From: Anticarsia gemmatalis
Taxonomy: Eukaryota > Arthropoda > Insecta > Lepidoptera > Erebidae
Assembly: GCF_050436995.1 (NCBI RefSeq)
Contig: NC_134765.1
Span: 1,453,501 to 1,517,500 of the forward strand
DNA length: 64,000 nucleotides
Direction: 5' to 3'
Shown piece by piece: positions 35,101 through 50,100 of the stretch. A program made the position numbers and the translations under genes. The notes below the pieces were generated by a model. It ran no database searches, was not told where the DNA came from, and saw only the letters and a program-made list of their open reading frames with translations. Within the stretch, counting starts at the first letter, position 1; the number at the start of each line of letters is the position of its first letter.

Positions 35101-38100
35101 CTTGTAAACGGTTCCTAGCATAATTAAATGTGGGAGTTATAGACCACTGTACCTCAATGAAGTCTGTTCAGAGAATGAGGTGTAACGTGTAAAGTGGCCA
35201 TAATAGTGACCAACTAATTTAAAACGACCTTCGGATAAATTTTCCATATTTGGCGACGGATTTTATGGACAGCATCTGTAGCGCAGTGGTTAAGGTGATC
35301 ACCACGCTACCAGTGCGTTGAGAGGTCGTGGGATCTATTCCCACACGAAACAAATATGCCTGGTTGTATATTATGTCCGTTGTTTATATGTTTGTAAAAG
35401 TCCCCGCGACACAAGAGCAATTTTTAGTGCAGGAGTTGTCTTTTTTAATAAAATAAATAAATAATAATGTCATATAACGTTAGATAAGGGACTTTACTTG
35501 TATATGTGAGAGTACATTTCTTTGGGAATACAGGAAACACAATAAATTAAATTCTCATTAGCACATGAAAATACAAACATTGTGAATGTTTACATCTTTC
35601 AAAGAAACATAGTGAGTACAAAGCTATTTAACAGTTACATTATAATAATAAACTGATCAGATCACACGAAATACATAATATAATTGTTCCTTTTGTTACT
35701 TATCGTGTTGTAATTTATCTTGGCAATGAATTATGGGACTTACAAAGTGACTCTTTGCAACGTGGGCATATGTTTAATTATATTTATTATAAACATAATT
35801 GGAGACATACTCTTTCATATTATCTCGCGTTGCAGTTAATTATAGAATGTGTTAAATGTCTTCGCGTTGTTTATTCTTCACTTACAAACAAGACATTATT
35901 TTTGTCATAAATACGATGTTTGTTTCGCTTGTGAATGGAGTCATTATTTTCTAGCAATTATACTTTAATCATAAAAGAAATGAATAGTATTTTTTCCTGT
36001 TTGACTCAATAAATAAATAAGACATAATATCACATTATCAATTCAATTGTCAGTCATTGTTCATATCCAACTAGTTAACATAAACTATTTATAATATTAC
36101 ACACACATTTATTATTTCAGAAACATTTATCTCCGTTTATCTCAAAGGCTAAACACTTTCATAAATTATATCCAAATGCTTAGTCGTTGGGGAAATCCCA
36201 TGGTGTGATGGTGGTTCAAATTAACAGCTGCAGTCCAGCAAAATATCCCGCTTTCTCAGTAAACGGATACCGGTTTAAATGGCGTATTTCCCCACTATAA
36301 AATGGGAACTGGTAGGAAAGAATGCGACTTGTCCGGTGATAGTCAAACACACTTTGTAGTCTATAAAAACTATGATCGATTATGGTTATTTATTTTGACA
36401 AGTGAACAAGTGACAAGTGACAAATAAAAACTAGTCTGGCTTTTTCACTTTGTCATGGTAATTTTACCTATACATTTAATAATTGCAAATATGTTTAAAT
36501 TTCGGGTATCGTGTCATAACCCAGGTAACTGGGTAGTGGAGTTAAGATAGGCAGTCGCTCCATGTAAAAACTGATATTCAGCTGCATCCGGTGAGACTAG
36601 AAGAAAGGCTGATCTAATTCATGATTTTAAAGTTTAATGATAAAGTGCTAGTAAACCAAGACTTTCCCAAATATGTACCAGTGATAATACCTATATATAT
36701 TTTTTAGTTGGTAAAGTTAACATTTCAAAGTAAAGATACAACAGTTTACAAGTACTATTTCAAGACGTTGTTTTCTCTAAAAAAAATTAAAGTTAAAAAG
36801 TAATCTATATATGGTATGAATGGACTTCTGAACTTTGCACCACAATACATCATCAAGTTACAAAATTATCCACGTCAAACAAGTCATTGCTCCGGAAATT
36901 CACCGGATACAAATTCATTATCAAAATATGTTATATTTCACAACTTAAAAAACCGAAACCGGTTTCAAGTCATTGATCGAAGACCGGTGGGTATTACCTG
37001 AGTAACGTGGGTCAAGGCAAGATATCATTCAGTCTGTTATTATGCAATCAAAACACTGTTACGTCCGCATATCAAGGCTTTGGTCGTGAAATTTACGTCA
37101 CATTACTTTAAAATATAAATAAAAGTATGCTTGGAGAGAGCATGGTGGACTCAAGACCTAGCCGTTTTGCTCATTACGGGAGGAGACCCTTGCCCAGAAG
37201 GACGATAGCCATTGCCAGCAGTGGGACAGGCATGGGTTAAATTTATTTAAAAAACATTAGCATCTTATTCATAAACACACTATAAACCTATTTTAGTTAA
37301 AAAGTTACTATAATACGTTTTCTCTTCTTCATTTTGCTAAGGAGTGAAAGAAACAAAACACTTTATAAGCCTTTCATAACTTCATATATTTGTATGAATA
37401 AGACGGTTAGACCCTAGATGCTCTTTAGTAGATCTATATAATAATAATAGCAGTAGCTCTTTCGTACGGATTTTAATTAAATTAGTTCGCCATCAGTGGC
37501 GCAAATAGTAAAAAACTTTTATAGCCACGTTCGGTAAAGTAATGAACGGGATAAAGCTTAATGAACTCTTTTTAGAATCGCATATTAAAATAATAGTTGG
37601 GTATTGAAATAGGATTTAAATAATGAAAATTTAATTTACAAAAAAAATCTACAACATTTTTTGTCTCCGAAATATCGTTAATTAATTGATATAAATGCAG
37701 ATTATAATAGTCCCGTGATCAAAAGTTTCGATAAAAAAATAGTACAGGTCTACATATACATACACACATACATACATAATATCACACCTTTTTCCCTACA
37801 TTGGTAGGCATAAAATAAATAAATAGTAAATAGAGAAAATTCATGGCAAACTTCAGCGCTATTCTTAACGTCTAATCTTATTATAATAACATATTCTACA
37901 GGTCCTTTAGTTAAACTTTATACAAAGTGTTGTGTACAAAACCAAAGTTTTAGTAAACTTTCCGCTGTAGGTACAACTTTTGTTGTTGAATAGTTGCCGT
38001 CGTCCAGACTGTCATTGCATAGTTCTATTATATTCGCGAGAGTTGTTTGATATTAAATAAGTTGGTACGATATGGTACGTAGAGTTTTGGACAAATATAG

Positions 38101-41100
38101 TTGCTCTATTTTTGTATCTTTGCTACCAAGAATAAAAATCTAATTTATTGTACATTTTCTCTGATTAACACAACCTAAATCTTTCGCATTAAAATAAAAA
38201 CACGCGTAAATTAATACAGTTACGTGTTTTTCCAATTTCATAACTTTCTCTTGAATAACAGTTAATACAAGTTACATATTAATAATCAAGTGCATCTCAC
38301 TTCAGCAAAAAACCCAAGGAATGTCTATCGACCGCAAGGTGAATCCCTAAAGCGGTGCGTCAACCATCGAGATAAAATAATGCGTATCCCACCGCAGCCT
38401 CCAGTGACCGTTGGTCTTGCGCACGAGTCGCATCCCTATCTTCAACATCGGTCATCGATGTCGTTCAACCGTCGATAAGTTTAAAAATAGCGCTCCCAAC
38501 ACTATTTTTAAAACTATAATAATAAGCTCTTGTTTGTGTGCGTGATACTATTTTTGAAAAAGGAAAGAACTGGATTTTGTTACTTTTTAAGGAAAATGTG
38601 AATGTGTTTTTTTTTATTGGACTCTGATATAAAAGGATTAATGACGAATATTATGTAAGTATGACATCACATAAAAAAGTAAATAATCGATTGATAATTG
38701 AATTAAAAATGCTGATTCCATATTTGTGAATACAAGGTACTGACATTAATGGTTATATCATAAAAAGTGTTAATAACTATCATAATACATAAAAAAAACG
38801 AAATAACCTTTTGATAATTCAATTAAAAATGCTTTTTCCATATTTGTGAATACATGTTACTGATATTTATGGGTATTTCCAAATAAGAAGTGTTAGTCAA
38901 TGTGCCACTTTCATAAACTTTTACTGTGAAAGTAAGAAATGTATTGGGATTTCCCGATTTTATGTATCACTTAACATCTGAATACCAGTCGCATAAATTA
39001 TATTGTACGTACCTACTGAAAGTGGTGAAATAAATTCACCTTTAACAAAATATATAGCAAGTCTCAATACGCTTAATGGGAGAAAAATCTATAAATACTT
39101 ACCACATAAATCTTCTAGACCAATTGTGACTCTATAAAAATAAAATATCCACGTTTTAGCTACTTACTTATATTTTAAAAACAAAAATAAAGCTGTTTTA
39201 TATTGCCACTATGTTATGCAACAATGCAATTTCTTTTTTAATTTCGTCATGACGTTTGGCGCGAAACATTTCATATGAAATCGTCTTTGACCAAATTCAA
39301 GCTATAAATACCACAACCCTATTCGATTAAATTCGGTTTCCGAAAAAAGACACAAAAATGTAATAAATACGGGCAGAGGCGCCAACTACCTACATATCGA
39401 TAATTCCAAACATCCTTTTTTCTATTACATTTCATTGTAAGGCTTATTCGCGAATATTTTGAATAATTTTGCTGCGCCCAATATTCGAACGTTACGTTTA
39501 TGAATTCTTGTGGCGCGTAACAACGTAAATATAGGCAGATTTTCGTATTATCTGTGGTAATCTGTGTAATTTCTGAACGAAAATTGCTTTCGTTAATGCT
39601 TCGTTAGATCTTATGTATTTATATAGACTTTAACACATTTCATAATGCTTACTCTTTTCTTTATGAATATACTAGCTGACTGGCCCGACTTCGTCTATTT
39701 CCGTGCGAATTTTGATCCCATCAATCCCATAGAAACCTTGTCTAGACAGTTACAATCATATAAAAAATTATACAATTTAGTTTAACTGTTAAAAAGTTAG
39801 GCGCGTTGTTTTTATAAAATGTAAATATATAGGTAAACGTGATTAATAATTAAAATACTTAGTATTGTATATTTATTATTAAAATATATAAATATTTGTG
39901 AAAGTGTAAAAGCGGTCGTTATTTTTTTTGCACAAATGAATTTAGCGTCCCAACTTAGTTTTTCCGCGTCGATAGTTTTCTTGGGGTTGAGGTAAACCCG
40001 CACTTAAACAGCCGGAAAATTACTATAAATGTAATGTAAATATATAAATAAATATGTTACTTTCTTACGGTTACAGTTCAGACATAGTTGTAATTATCTT
40101 TATATAATAGGGATCTCTTTTGATACCTTTGCCTACTATGTCAATAACCATTTAATGTTGTGGAACGAAAAATAGCGTTTTATCATAGTATTAATCAAAA
40201 TCCTTTTAAATTGCGAAATTATTCTAAAATGTGTAATTTATTTCAAAATCAGTTGATTTTGAAACACACACAACATTTCTAAATTTCCTTTAAAAAAATA
40301 TTCAAATATCCTAGGTACTTACACATGATACAACGCACTTACACTAGTTTATGTACTTTTAGCTGATATTCATATATTAGGTAAGACATATCTCTGAGCT
40401 GAGATTCAATCATGAATAATAAATTCACATCGTCAATATTGTATCATTTGGACAGCTGCGGTCATTGTGCACTACACAATGGCGTCTAAACATCAAACAG
40501 ATAATATCAATAACATTAATATTATGTCCATAATCATGATATATTTATTTGATGTGAACAACCAATTAGTGTATGGTAATTTTAACTACATATCAACTAA
40601 GTAATACGTTTCCAGTTATTTACTGGATACGTAATTTCGAAAACGGTATATCTCATTACAATTACAAAGGATATGTGACCTTTTTGAAATAACATAGGTA
40701 CTATGTCCGTATGATAGGAGTTGGTTTTATATTTTTATACGGGTACCTTTTCCAGTGTCCGATTTTGATAATTCTTTTTTTCAGAGGACGCAACACTAAA
40801 TATATCTTTTCAGTCGACTATTTGTAATTTTTGACAGATAATGTAATGGAGAATTTGTCTAACATCAATATTTTTCGAAAAATCGGTTGTTACTTTAAAT
40901 TACCGTTAGTTTTCCAAAATCGATGCTAATGAAATAAACCTAAATAAAGTATCTACAAGCTCCAACTTTGCAAAAATGATGACACTATCAAAAAAATGTT
41001 TCAAACGGAAACCGAACCCTTTTATAATCACTTCCTCTATTCTCAGAACTGACCCATCTCTAATTTAGATCACGACCTCTAAATTATTGAGTAACACATG

Positions 41101-44100
41101 GGTTTCACCCATTACTCAGGAGACTCTCTTAATCACGCACTCAAAAATGTTTAAGGAATTTTGTTCATCTTTTGTTAAATTCTTTGCACTAAGACTACAA
41201 AGAGTCATCAGTTCGATTCCCTTGATACAAATATTACAAATATTTTGTGAATTTGACATGTTTCTAAAGTGAAACTTCTTGTTTGTTTGTATCGTTGTGA
41301 AACAATGATATTTTATGATAATATGATCTACATTTTAAAAGAAGTGTAATAAATATTACTTATCTAAGGCATCAAACCAAACACTACGTCATGCCGCTGT
41401 ACAAACTAGATAATATGTAGCTATGATTATCTCATTCTCAGTCTCAAAAAACCGGACTCGGAAATCAAACCTGTTATTCACACGTGGGACAATATTATCC
41501 TCATTACTCAACATACACATAATTTTAATGTCATTCTTAGGTCCCACCTTTATTTACAATGACTGTTTCAAAAACTACTCATATAGGTATAAAGGTGTTC
41601 TTCGAAAACCTATGTGATGTTTTTGAGGATAGTTAATTTCAAGAAACGTGTATGTTTCTGTGAAAATTAAACAATGGTCGGAAATATCCTTAATACTGAA
41701 ACAGAAATGTAATATATTCAGAAGGTTTATGTTTAAAAAAATCTAAAAATATTAACTAGCTACTCAAGAAAAAAAAATGTAATGGGTGTACACACCTCTT
41801 GAGACTTTGAGATAATATTTTTTCGACTGTTTTAACAAATTAAAATACATCATATTTATAACTAACCACCAGTACCACAAAACAGTATAGCTTTGATAGA
41901 GTAATATCAATAACTAGTTCATCAATACATCATGATAGAATATTGCTTAGATTTAATTCCTGGACGAACGCCAAGCATATTGAAACTAGATTGATTCCTT
42001 AATACGGAAGTTGCGAAACAATCATTATTCTAGATTACACTGTATCAATTTTACTAAGACCTTTTTCATGGAACTCTTGAGCAAAGCATAAGGCATAGAG
42101 CCCGTCTTAACCTATATCTTAACGAAATGGATTGCTAGATTTTCTATTTTAACTTTAGCTTACAATTAAAATAACGTTATTCCATCTACATGTTTAAAAC
42201 TCTTTCGTTACTAAGTGCCTGACTGATGGACAACGCACAGCCAAAACTACTGAGCATAGAAAGTGGAAATTTGATATGAAGATTCCTTAGGAGGTGTAGA
42301 GGAGCACTAAGACAGGATTTTTGGAAAATCCCTCGCGAAGGGAGTGAGAATCCACGCGGGCTAAGCTGCGTGCAGAAAGCTCTACTAGCTTTATAAGAGG
42401 ATAGTAATGATACCTATATGCTTCATAGTGACGTCAAGTTACGTGTACAAAACAAAGAATTTCTAGCGTTAAAATAGGTCAAAAACCTACATTTCTCTTT
42501 TACACAAATATTACGCAACACTGCCTCGAAATGCAATCAAAAATCCTCACACGCAATATTCAGTGAAAAGAAAAGAGAACGAACGAAAATAGGCCGCGAG
42601 AACGAATGGGTTTAAAAAAACTATATGAATGATCTTTTAAAATGTTGTACCATATAAAAAGTCGCAAAATATTAGATTTATTTAAAAGTAAAAGTTGAAT
42701 TTCACGATCGATGTAATTTGTCACTATGTATGAACGTGAATAAAGCAAGGGAAGTTTGGAGGGATCATACCAAATGGCGTTCTCTGGTCTCCGGCTATCC
42801 ATATAGGAAAATGGCGTGATTGCAAATAACTTTATTCTGGGAGTATTTTTTCACAAAATCAAACCACAATATTAAATATCACTTTCATACATTTATAATT
42901 GAGAACATTAATTTCTTGAAGTATGTGGAGTATGCAATGCGCTCCAGGCTTTTTAAGTTAAAATACTTTCCAAATTAGGCTGACCGTCGCCGCGTCGTAT
43001 ACCTTAGTGGAACAAGTTGTTTAAAAAAAACAACTTCGCCTTATTTCGGCCATTCTCGGCTCTTCCCGAAGCAATACTTCACGTCATGTTTCATAAATTC
43101 ATTCATTTTAAAAAAAAACCTGACATGATTTGAAAGTTAATTTGGTAAAGTAAAAAAAGATTGCAAGACTCTTAATTTGATGTGGGAATTGCATTAAAAA
43201 GAGTGTCTTGAACATTTTGACGATTGGACATACGCTTTTGTTATTTGTTTTGTAAGTCACAAAACTATTTTTCGGTTAACTACATTTGGAATTAAAAGTC
43301 GAAGTGTTATAAAGATTTCTACTTTCTTTCCTCCTACAGCTATTGTTTAAGTAATCGACAAACTTAAGATTTTGTTTGTCAGTTCTTTAACTGTGATCTC
43401 AGAAAAATTACAAGAAACTATCGTATCATCCATTTTTATGGAGCAAAAAATTAAACTAACATGAGTAATTTAGGTAATAATGGATGTCCAAGTGCCAAGC
43501 AGAGCAAAATTTAACACGTAAATGGACAAGACAGGCTTGATATACGGTACATTTTCGTACACAATTTTCCGCCTTTTTCCAGGTTATTCCTTCACATTGA
43601 TGTTAAACATCAAACTATATGGTACTGTGAAAATTTCTAACACCCAGCCTGCGACTGGTGTAACCTGTAACCTGAAATGCATGTTCGCGTTAATTTCCGT
43701 ACCCTATTATATAATTTGAGCAGCATATTATTGATATGATTGAGGTCAACGTCCATGAAATCCGGAAAAGTCACAGTTTCGAAAAGTCATAAATACTTTA
43801 AATTTTACTCAGATAAAATCGAAAGTTTATATCACCATAAAGAGCCCAAATAGAACTAATCCCCACCAAACTAACTCCAACACGAATTATTCATAAATAA
43901 ATCACTGCGGAACATATTTTACTAATAAAGTAACTCGGGGAAAGTTTCGCGAAAGCTATTTGAAGCTTTTTTATTGGATAACAGGCGTTCGAGCGCTAAG
44001 CTGACGACAAACAAACCGAGGATGAAGTCGTAATCCCTCCTCACAAAGTATAAACTCAATGCTAACAGCGGGCCTATTTTTATCATATTAAAGACAAACT

Positions 44101-47100
44101 CTTAAGTATAACGCATTGGGGTTTTGTAAGTGACATTTTGAAAATATGGCGTTTTGGTTGTAAGATTGTTGGTGACGTTACATCGTGTTGTTGTGTAAAT
44201 GCTATGAGAAGTAAGCAGTTATATACTTCTCTTTAGTTTTTTAATTTTTAATTAAATACAATACTGGTCTTAGCCAAAAAATAGACCATCTTACTTATTT
44301 AGGACCCCTTACTCTGTTATGTGACATTCTATTATTTTTCTATTTAACTTATCGAATCCTTCTCCGCTTCCATTGCGTCGGGAGGTCGTGGGTTCGATTC
44401 CCACGCGGAACAATTACCTATTTGTGGTTGTACCCTGTGTCCGTTGTTTGTATGTTTGTTAAAAGTCCCCGTGACAAAATAGCAAGGAGTTTCTTTAAAA
44501 AAAAAATACAAAAATCGACCGTTATTCTAATACTTATTCAACAATTTTAAACCATGTGGACAAAGATACTTAAATCCAAAAATAACCTACTACTTTATGA
44601 TTGTATTTCATAAATACCAACGCACCCTAATACCTTAATGCCCTTTACAACTCCCACGGACTAAATGACGTAACAAGAAGACTAAAATATAAGTTTATCA
44701 TAATACATAGAAGCAAATATAAAGAACTAGAATCATTTTTCATCGTTACCATTTCTGAAACTAAGTGATTTGATTGTGTAGTATATAATAATGGGTTACT
44801 TAATACATTTTTAGTTATTCTTTTATTGATCGCAAAATAGGAAAAATATTTTTTTCAGTACTTATGAGTCTCTACTCCCGTTTTTTTATATGAGTTTAAA
44901 CGCTATTGAACAGATAAACTACCCCTAAATGTAACTCAGAAACCGGTGGTTAGTCCTGTTTTCCTTGAATCACCTTCATTTTTAACATTTAAATAATTCC
45001 TACAAAGTTTAGTTGCTTGTCTTGATTGTGGACTACAAATATATTTATCTACGGTATACATATAAGATGTCGATACAAACCGCGTTTCTGAAACGTATGG
45101 ATTAGGCGCAGATCATTCGGTCGCAAAATCCGTCACGATTTTTCCTTTACGCTTTTCACATTATCCCTTAAAAATTTGGAACATTCCATGTTTGTAGATA
45201 TATAAACGTTATTTCTTAAGACAGAATAAAGGTAAATTTATTGCACAGGATGTTACAATTAGTGTTAGATCAACAGTTTATCCAAAGCGGTTGAGCGGTT
45301 TCTTTCAACTGAAAGTAAAACTTCATTATTTATATGGACCGAAGTGAAGTTAGTTAAATCTCTGATATAATTACACATAGATTTTAAAAATATTTTGCTT
45401 AATTTAAAAGTATATATTGACATATTGTAAGTGCATGATGTATCCCCGGTTTCTAAGGGACATTACAGATTACAGACAGGGCGGTAACGTTTTTTTCATA
45501 TGGGTTTATACGCTATTGAATAGATAAACTATTAGTTTTTTTGTTTTTTATTTTTCTCCCTCTCTACCTACCCTTATTATAACAAGGAGTGATATTGTAG
45601 AAGTATATATGTGTCGTATATCCTTGTTAAAATAACACTCCGTAAATATATTTACGAGGATAGAGCAGATCTCTCTCGAGTATTTAGAGACAAGAATGAA
45701 ATGAATGCACTTCTGCAATACGCGCGCTATAAACTTTATAATTTATAGATTTTGTCTGTCTGTTTGTTCCGTGCTTTTAATATCGTGACGTTTATTGTAG
45801 TAACACCCGTTGAGTTTCAATTTTAGTACATCGTAGGTTGCTACTTGTTCGGTGAAATGTCTGAAGACTTATCTTAATGCCTTATGATTTGATAATTTAT
45901 AGAATTGGGGTCGCAATTGCATGTTTGTGAGTTTGAATCTCATTCATAATTCCTGAGACGAACGTACGATTTATGCTGTGTTGGTTAGGTAAATCTAAGT
46001 ACACAACCTAGATTTCTATCTACATCGGGCATTGCAAATAGCCTTTACTAAAAAGGTCGATGTTTATCTATTTCCTTCAGCTTCATACTGCAAACGATCT
46101 GAATGCATTAAAGGTTATCATTGCATGAAATTAAAACTTAGGATTCAAAAGATTATATGAGTTGTAAGCAATATACATACATAACATCACGTCTGCTATA
46201 CGCTAAAGTGTGGGCAGAGGTGTATGAAATACACCCACGTTTCGCCATTTACAATTCTTCATGTATCAGGGGTCGAACTATGTATCAGGCATGTTACTAA
46301 TGAGAATCGCTTTGCCGATCCGGGAATTGAACCCGAGATCGAACAGTCGGATACACTACCGGACGCGCCACAGAGGCAGCAACAGTAAACAACACTAGTT
46401 CCAAAAGTTTTTTTAGTTTAGAGTTTATTTTTATGCAGCTCCATATTAAATTCGAAATCAAAATCACTCAATATACCCTTATTATTGAACGATTGCTGCT
46501 TTCTACTTCTATATATTTATTTAATTTTCACACAGTGGAGAAGCCAATGCGAGTAAAACCGCAGGATATTAGTACTAATCTGCATAAAGCTTGGCACGAT
46601 ACCAAATAGTTTCCGTAATGAGGTGAATATGTATGAATATATTAAGAGACGTGTGGATTATACTGTGTCATTGTCTTTTCAGACTAATATGTTGTTCAGT
46701 TTACATTTGTTTACCAAAATTAACTACGCATCATTTTGTAAAGCATACATTTTACGCATAATTTTTAAGAGCAATATTGCATTTGATCTGCGTGTCTCTA
46801 TGCTTCGGACGACACGTAAAAGTTTGTCCAGGTTGTTGTCAATTATGACAACAGCTGCTAAGTCATGTCACAAGCTTTTCAGTCTTGAACAACTTTGAAC
46901 TATATTTTAAAGAGTATAGATTGACGACTAACCATACGAATAAATAAGGCCGATATCGCGGACATGTGTATTAATTTACACAAAAATATATATCATTGAT
47001 ATTCTAGTCTGAAAACTTATAGAACAATGTTTAAAATCTAATCAATCACCTTATTACGAAATAACTAATTATTATTTTTTACCATTATTTAATTTTTGAC

Positions 47101-50100
47101 CAATAACCTAGGCAAATAATCAGCATTTTCAGAGCAAAATATAAAAATCAAAGCTATCTTGTATATCAGATAAACCTTAAAATAAACATTATTATAATCT
47201 CAACATTTTCACCGAATACTTCCAAAAATGTATCTGAAAATCCGAATATAATATTACAAGAGTAAATCAAATTGTCTTATTGTCTTTGTCCAGACGGCAG
47301 CCATTATGGACAGCGCTCAGATTGTTATTGAAATACAAAGAACGTAGTCTATGGGCGTTGTTTTTTTGAAACTAGACACCCGTTAAAAGGATTCCTCTTT
47401 TTGTAATACGAATGCAAAAGGTTTGAATGATTTTTCCTGTTATTTGCGAAAATAATTTGGTTTCGTATGAGTTTTATTGAGAAAAGGTTACTGAATTAGT
47501 GAACCAGCTATAAATAGATAAGATTCATATCGAACCTTGGGGTTTGATAATAGACTTCTGTAACGCAATTCTATAAAGTCTGAACTGTCAAGTATCGAGA
47601 GTAGGACATTTAAAATGTATTGCCAAAATAGTTCTTACGGAGCCCGGTAGAGGCGCTTAACAGATTTTCGTGTAAAATTTCTGGGTAGTTAGCCGGTTGT
47701 CGGTAGTCGATAGTAGTAGAGAATCGAGCTACTGTAATACGCTCATATTTCCTATTGTTTAAATTTAAAACTCGAGCTACGAACGGATTACAAAAACAAA
47801 GTAAGTGTAATTCTAAGGAATTTCCTCATTATTTCTCCACGCGGGTTGCAATCCCACGACATGCGATATGTCACACACCTCATAGCCGTCATTAATTTCA
47901 CAGAACATGTTAATACAAAAAGATAACCTTCTCTTTGATGAGTCAAAGCACATAGGTAAATATGACCAGGCGGCAAGCTAACGGTTGTGTGGTTTCTCTG
48001 AACACCTATGATACCTATAACAAAAAAATTGTTGTGGGTGTGACTCCCCTCGAAACTTAGAAGAAATGTATATCTCTGTCATGCATTAACGGTAAAATAT
48101 CTGCATCAAAATCAAAAAGTCGATCGACAGAAGCAGACCTCGTGGCTAAATTACAAAAGCCGGCGCGGATCGATCTCTAAGATTAAGTGCGCTAGCCGAG
48201 GTTGTTCCATAGACGGGTGACCATATTATTTCGGAAGGCTAGTTGAATTGCGGGTCCCGGCTGTCATATTCAACGATCTTCGAAAGTCGTACAAGCCGCA
48301 ATAGTTTAAAAATGTAATGTTTTAACATACATTCAAGCGAGTATCGCCGCAAAACTTAGTTTGACATAATTACGATATCTTAAGTTGACGCTATCAGTAC
48401 ATCCGCTATAAAACTGACAATAACTTATAATATCTAGACTAAACATAATTCACTCTTTTGTTGACTTTCGGTAATCGTATACAAGTTTGACTTTTTATTT
48501 CCAAGAATACAATAATGACCACTACTTTATTCTTGCATATATATTTTTTTTAACGCGTAACTGTCCCACTGCTGGGCAAGGGTCTCCTCCCTAACGAGCA
48601 AGGGGCTAGGTCTTGTGTCCACCATGCTTGCCCACCCACGCACTCATAAATGTATTAAAACATTTTTTAGGCATGCAAGGTTTCATCACAATGTTTTACT
48701 GTAACGTTAGAGCAAGCGACAATTATTATTTCTAATACACACATAATTTGGAAAAGTCATTCATGTGTTGCCTTGGGTTCGAACCATCTACCACTAATGT
48801 AACAACTTATACCACTCGGCTATCACTGCTCTGTACTAATCTTATAGTTAACTATTTACATTCTAAAAGCTTTATAAGGCAAACTAAGGTAAAATTCATG
48901 TTTTGTATATTTGTAAAATTACCTATTTGCAGCATACAAATCCTATGAATTTATAAACATGAATTTTCGAAAAACAATACTCTTTTTTCCATGTTTAAAG
49001 TTCTCAATTTAGAACACATAAAAACGACATCAACGTCTACCTTCTAAACTAAACGGCACCTAACTTACTTACACAAATGTGAGTATTACACCTGTTCTAA
49101 AACTATCGGACGAAGTAGTTTTCTCTTTTAGTCAACTTAACTGAATTCCGATCTTATTCGTCCCACGTCGACACCCTATTTCAACTGAGAGGCGAAAATA
49201 ACTGCTTGGACAAAATGTAGTTGTTTTTAAACTTCATTTTCCTTGCACTGAAGTGATCCGTAGAGAGACTTTGTTATTGTAAACTGGACTTTGTAAATGC
49301 ATTGTTTGGTTTTCATATTGAAGTATGGAGGTTGTGTGATTTTAGGAGCGTTTGAAGTATTTTTAGGGTGCAAAAAGTTGTTATTGTTGGGGATAGTGCA
49401 GCCTTTTTCAGTATTACGATATTTTGCCGCTTAAATTAAAAAAAACTTTAGAAAATACAATATTCTTATAGATGAGATTGCACTTTAAGTTATGTTACTG
49501 CTTTTGCTATCAATTTTTAAAAGATATAAGTCGCTAGAGTTGTAGGAAAATAATTGGAAAGTGTCTTATATTTATGATATGTCGTTTTTCCAAGGTTTCT
49601 TAAAGTTATATTTATCACGGATGGACACCAGACAACAATAAAGATCTTTGTTTCAATATACATAATAGTATTTACTATAAACTATTTATATATTAATAGT
49701 TATTGATAACAAATGTCTTCATTATACTATACTTACGCAAACAGGACGATCGGTTGTTTCTGAAGCGTAAACAAAGCGTAAATTACTTGTAAGATAATGT
49801 CATATTTTGATAATGATTCTAATATACCCAATAACTTAAGTATATCAATCTTGTACGATGCAATAACATGCATTGTACATTATTATGTTATTGTTCGTCA
49901 ATTGATATTAAACCTTTACTATTATACTACTTTCGCACATCAGTATAAAATAATACAAACTACAATACGTATTCCTATTAAGTTTAGGCTGCTTGTCTAT
50001 TAAGGTGAATAAGATAGGAAATGTGCCAATGACATGTAATCTATACTCCTCTTATCTACACTACATTTTACTTTTAGTATTGGCTAAGTTTGGCGGCTCC

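Noticed and set aside
35272..35350. tRNA gene suggested by intact A- and B-box motifs
   Set aside because: It lacks a full cloverleaf and continues into a SINE body with an A-rich tail. The same applies to the heads at 32420, 44370, 46310, 48770, 54061 and 57740.
38290..38478. 62-codon frame with many basic residues and prolines
   Set aside because: Low-complexity composition in a slightly GC-richer patch, with no splice context that joins Ms exons and no recognisable family.
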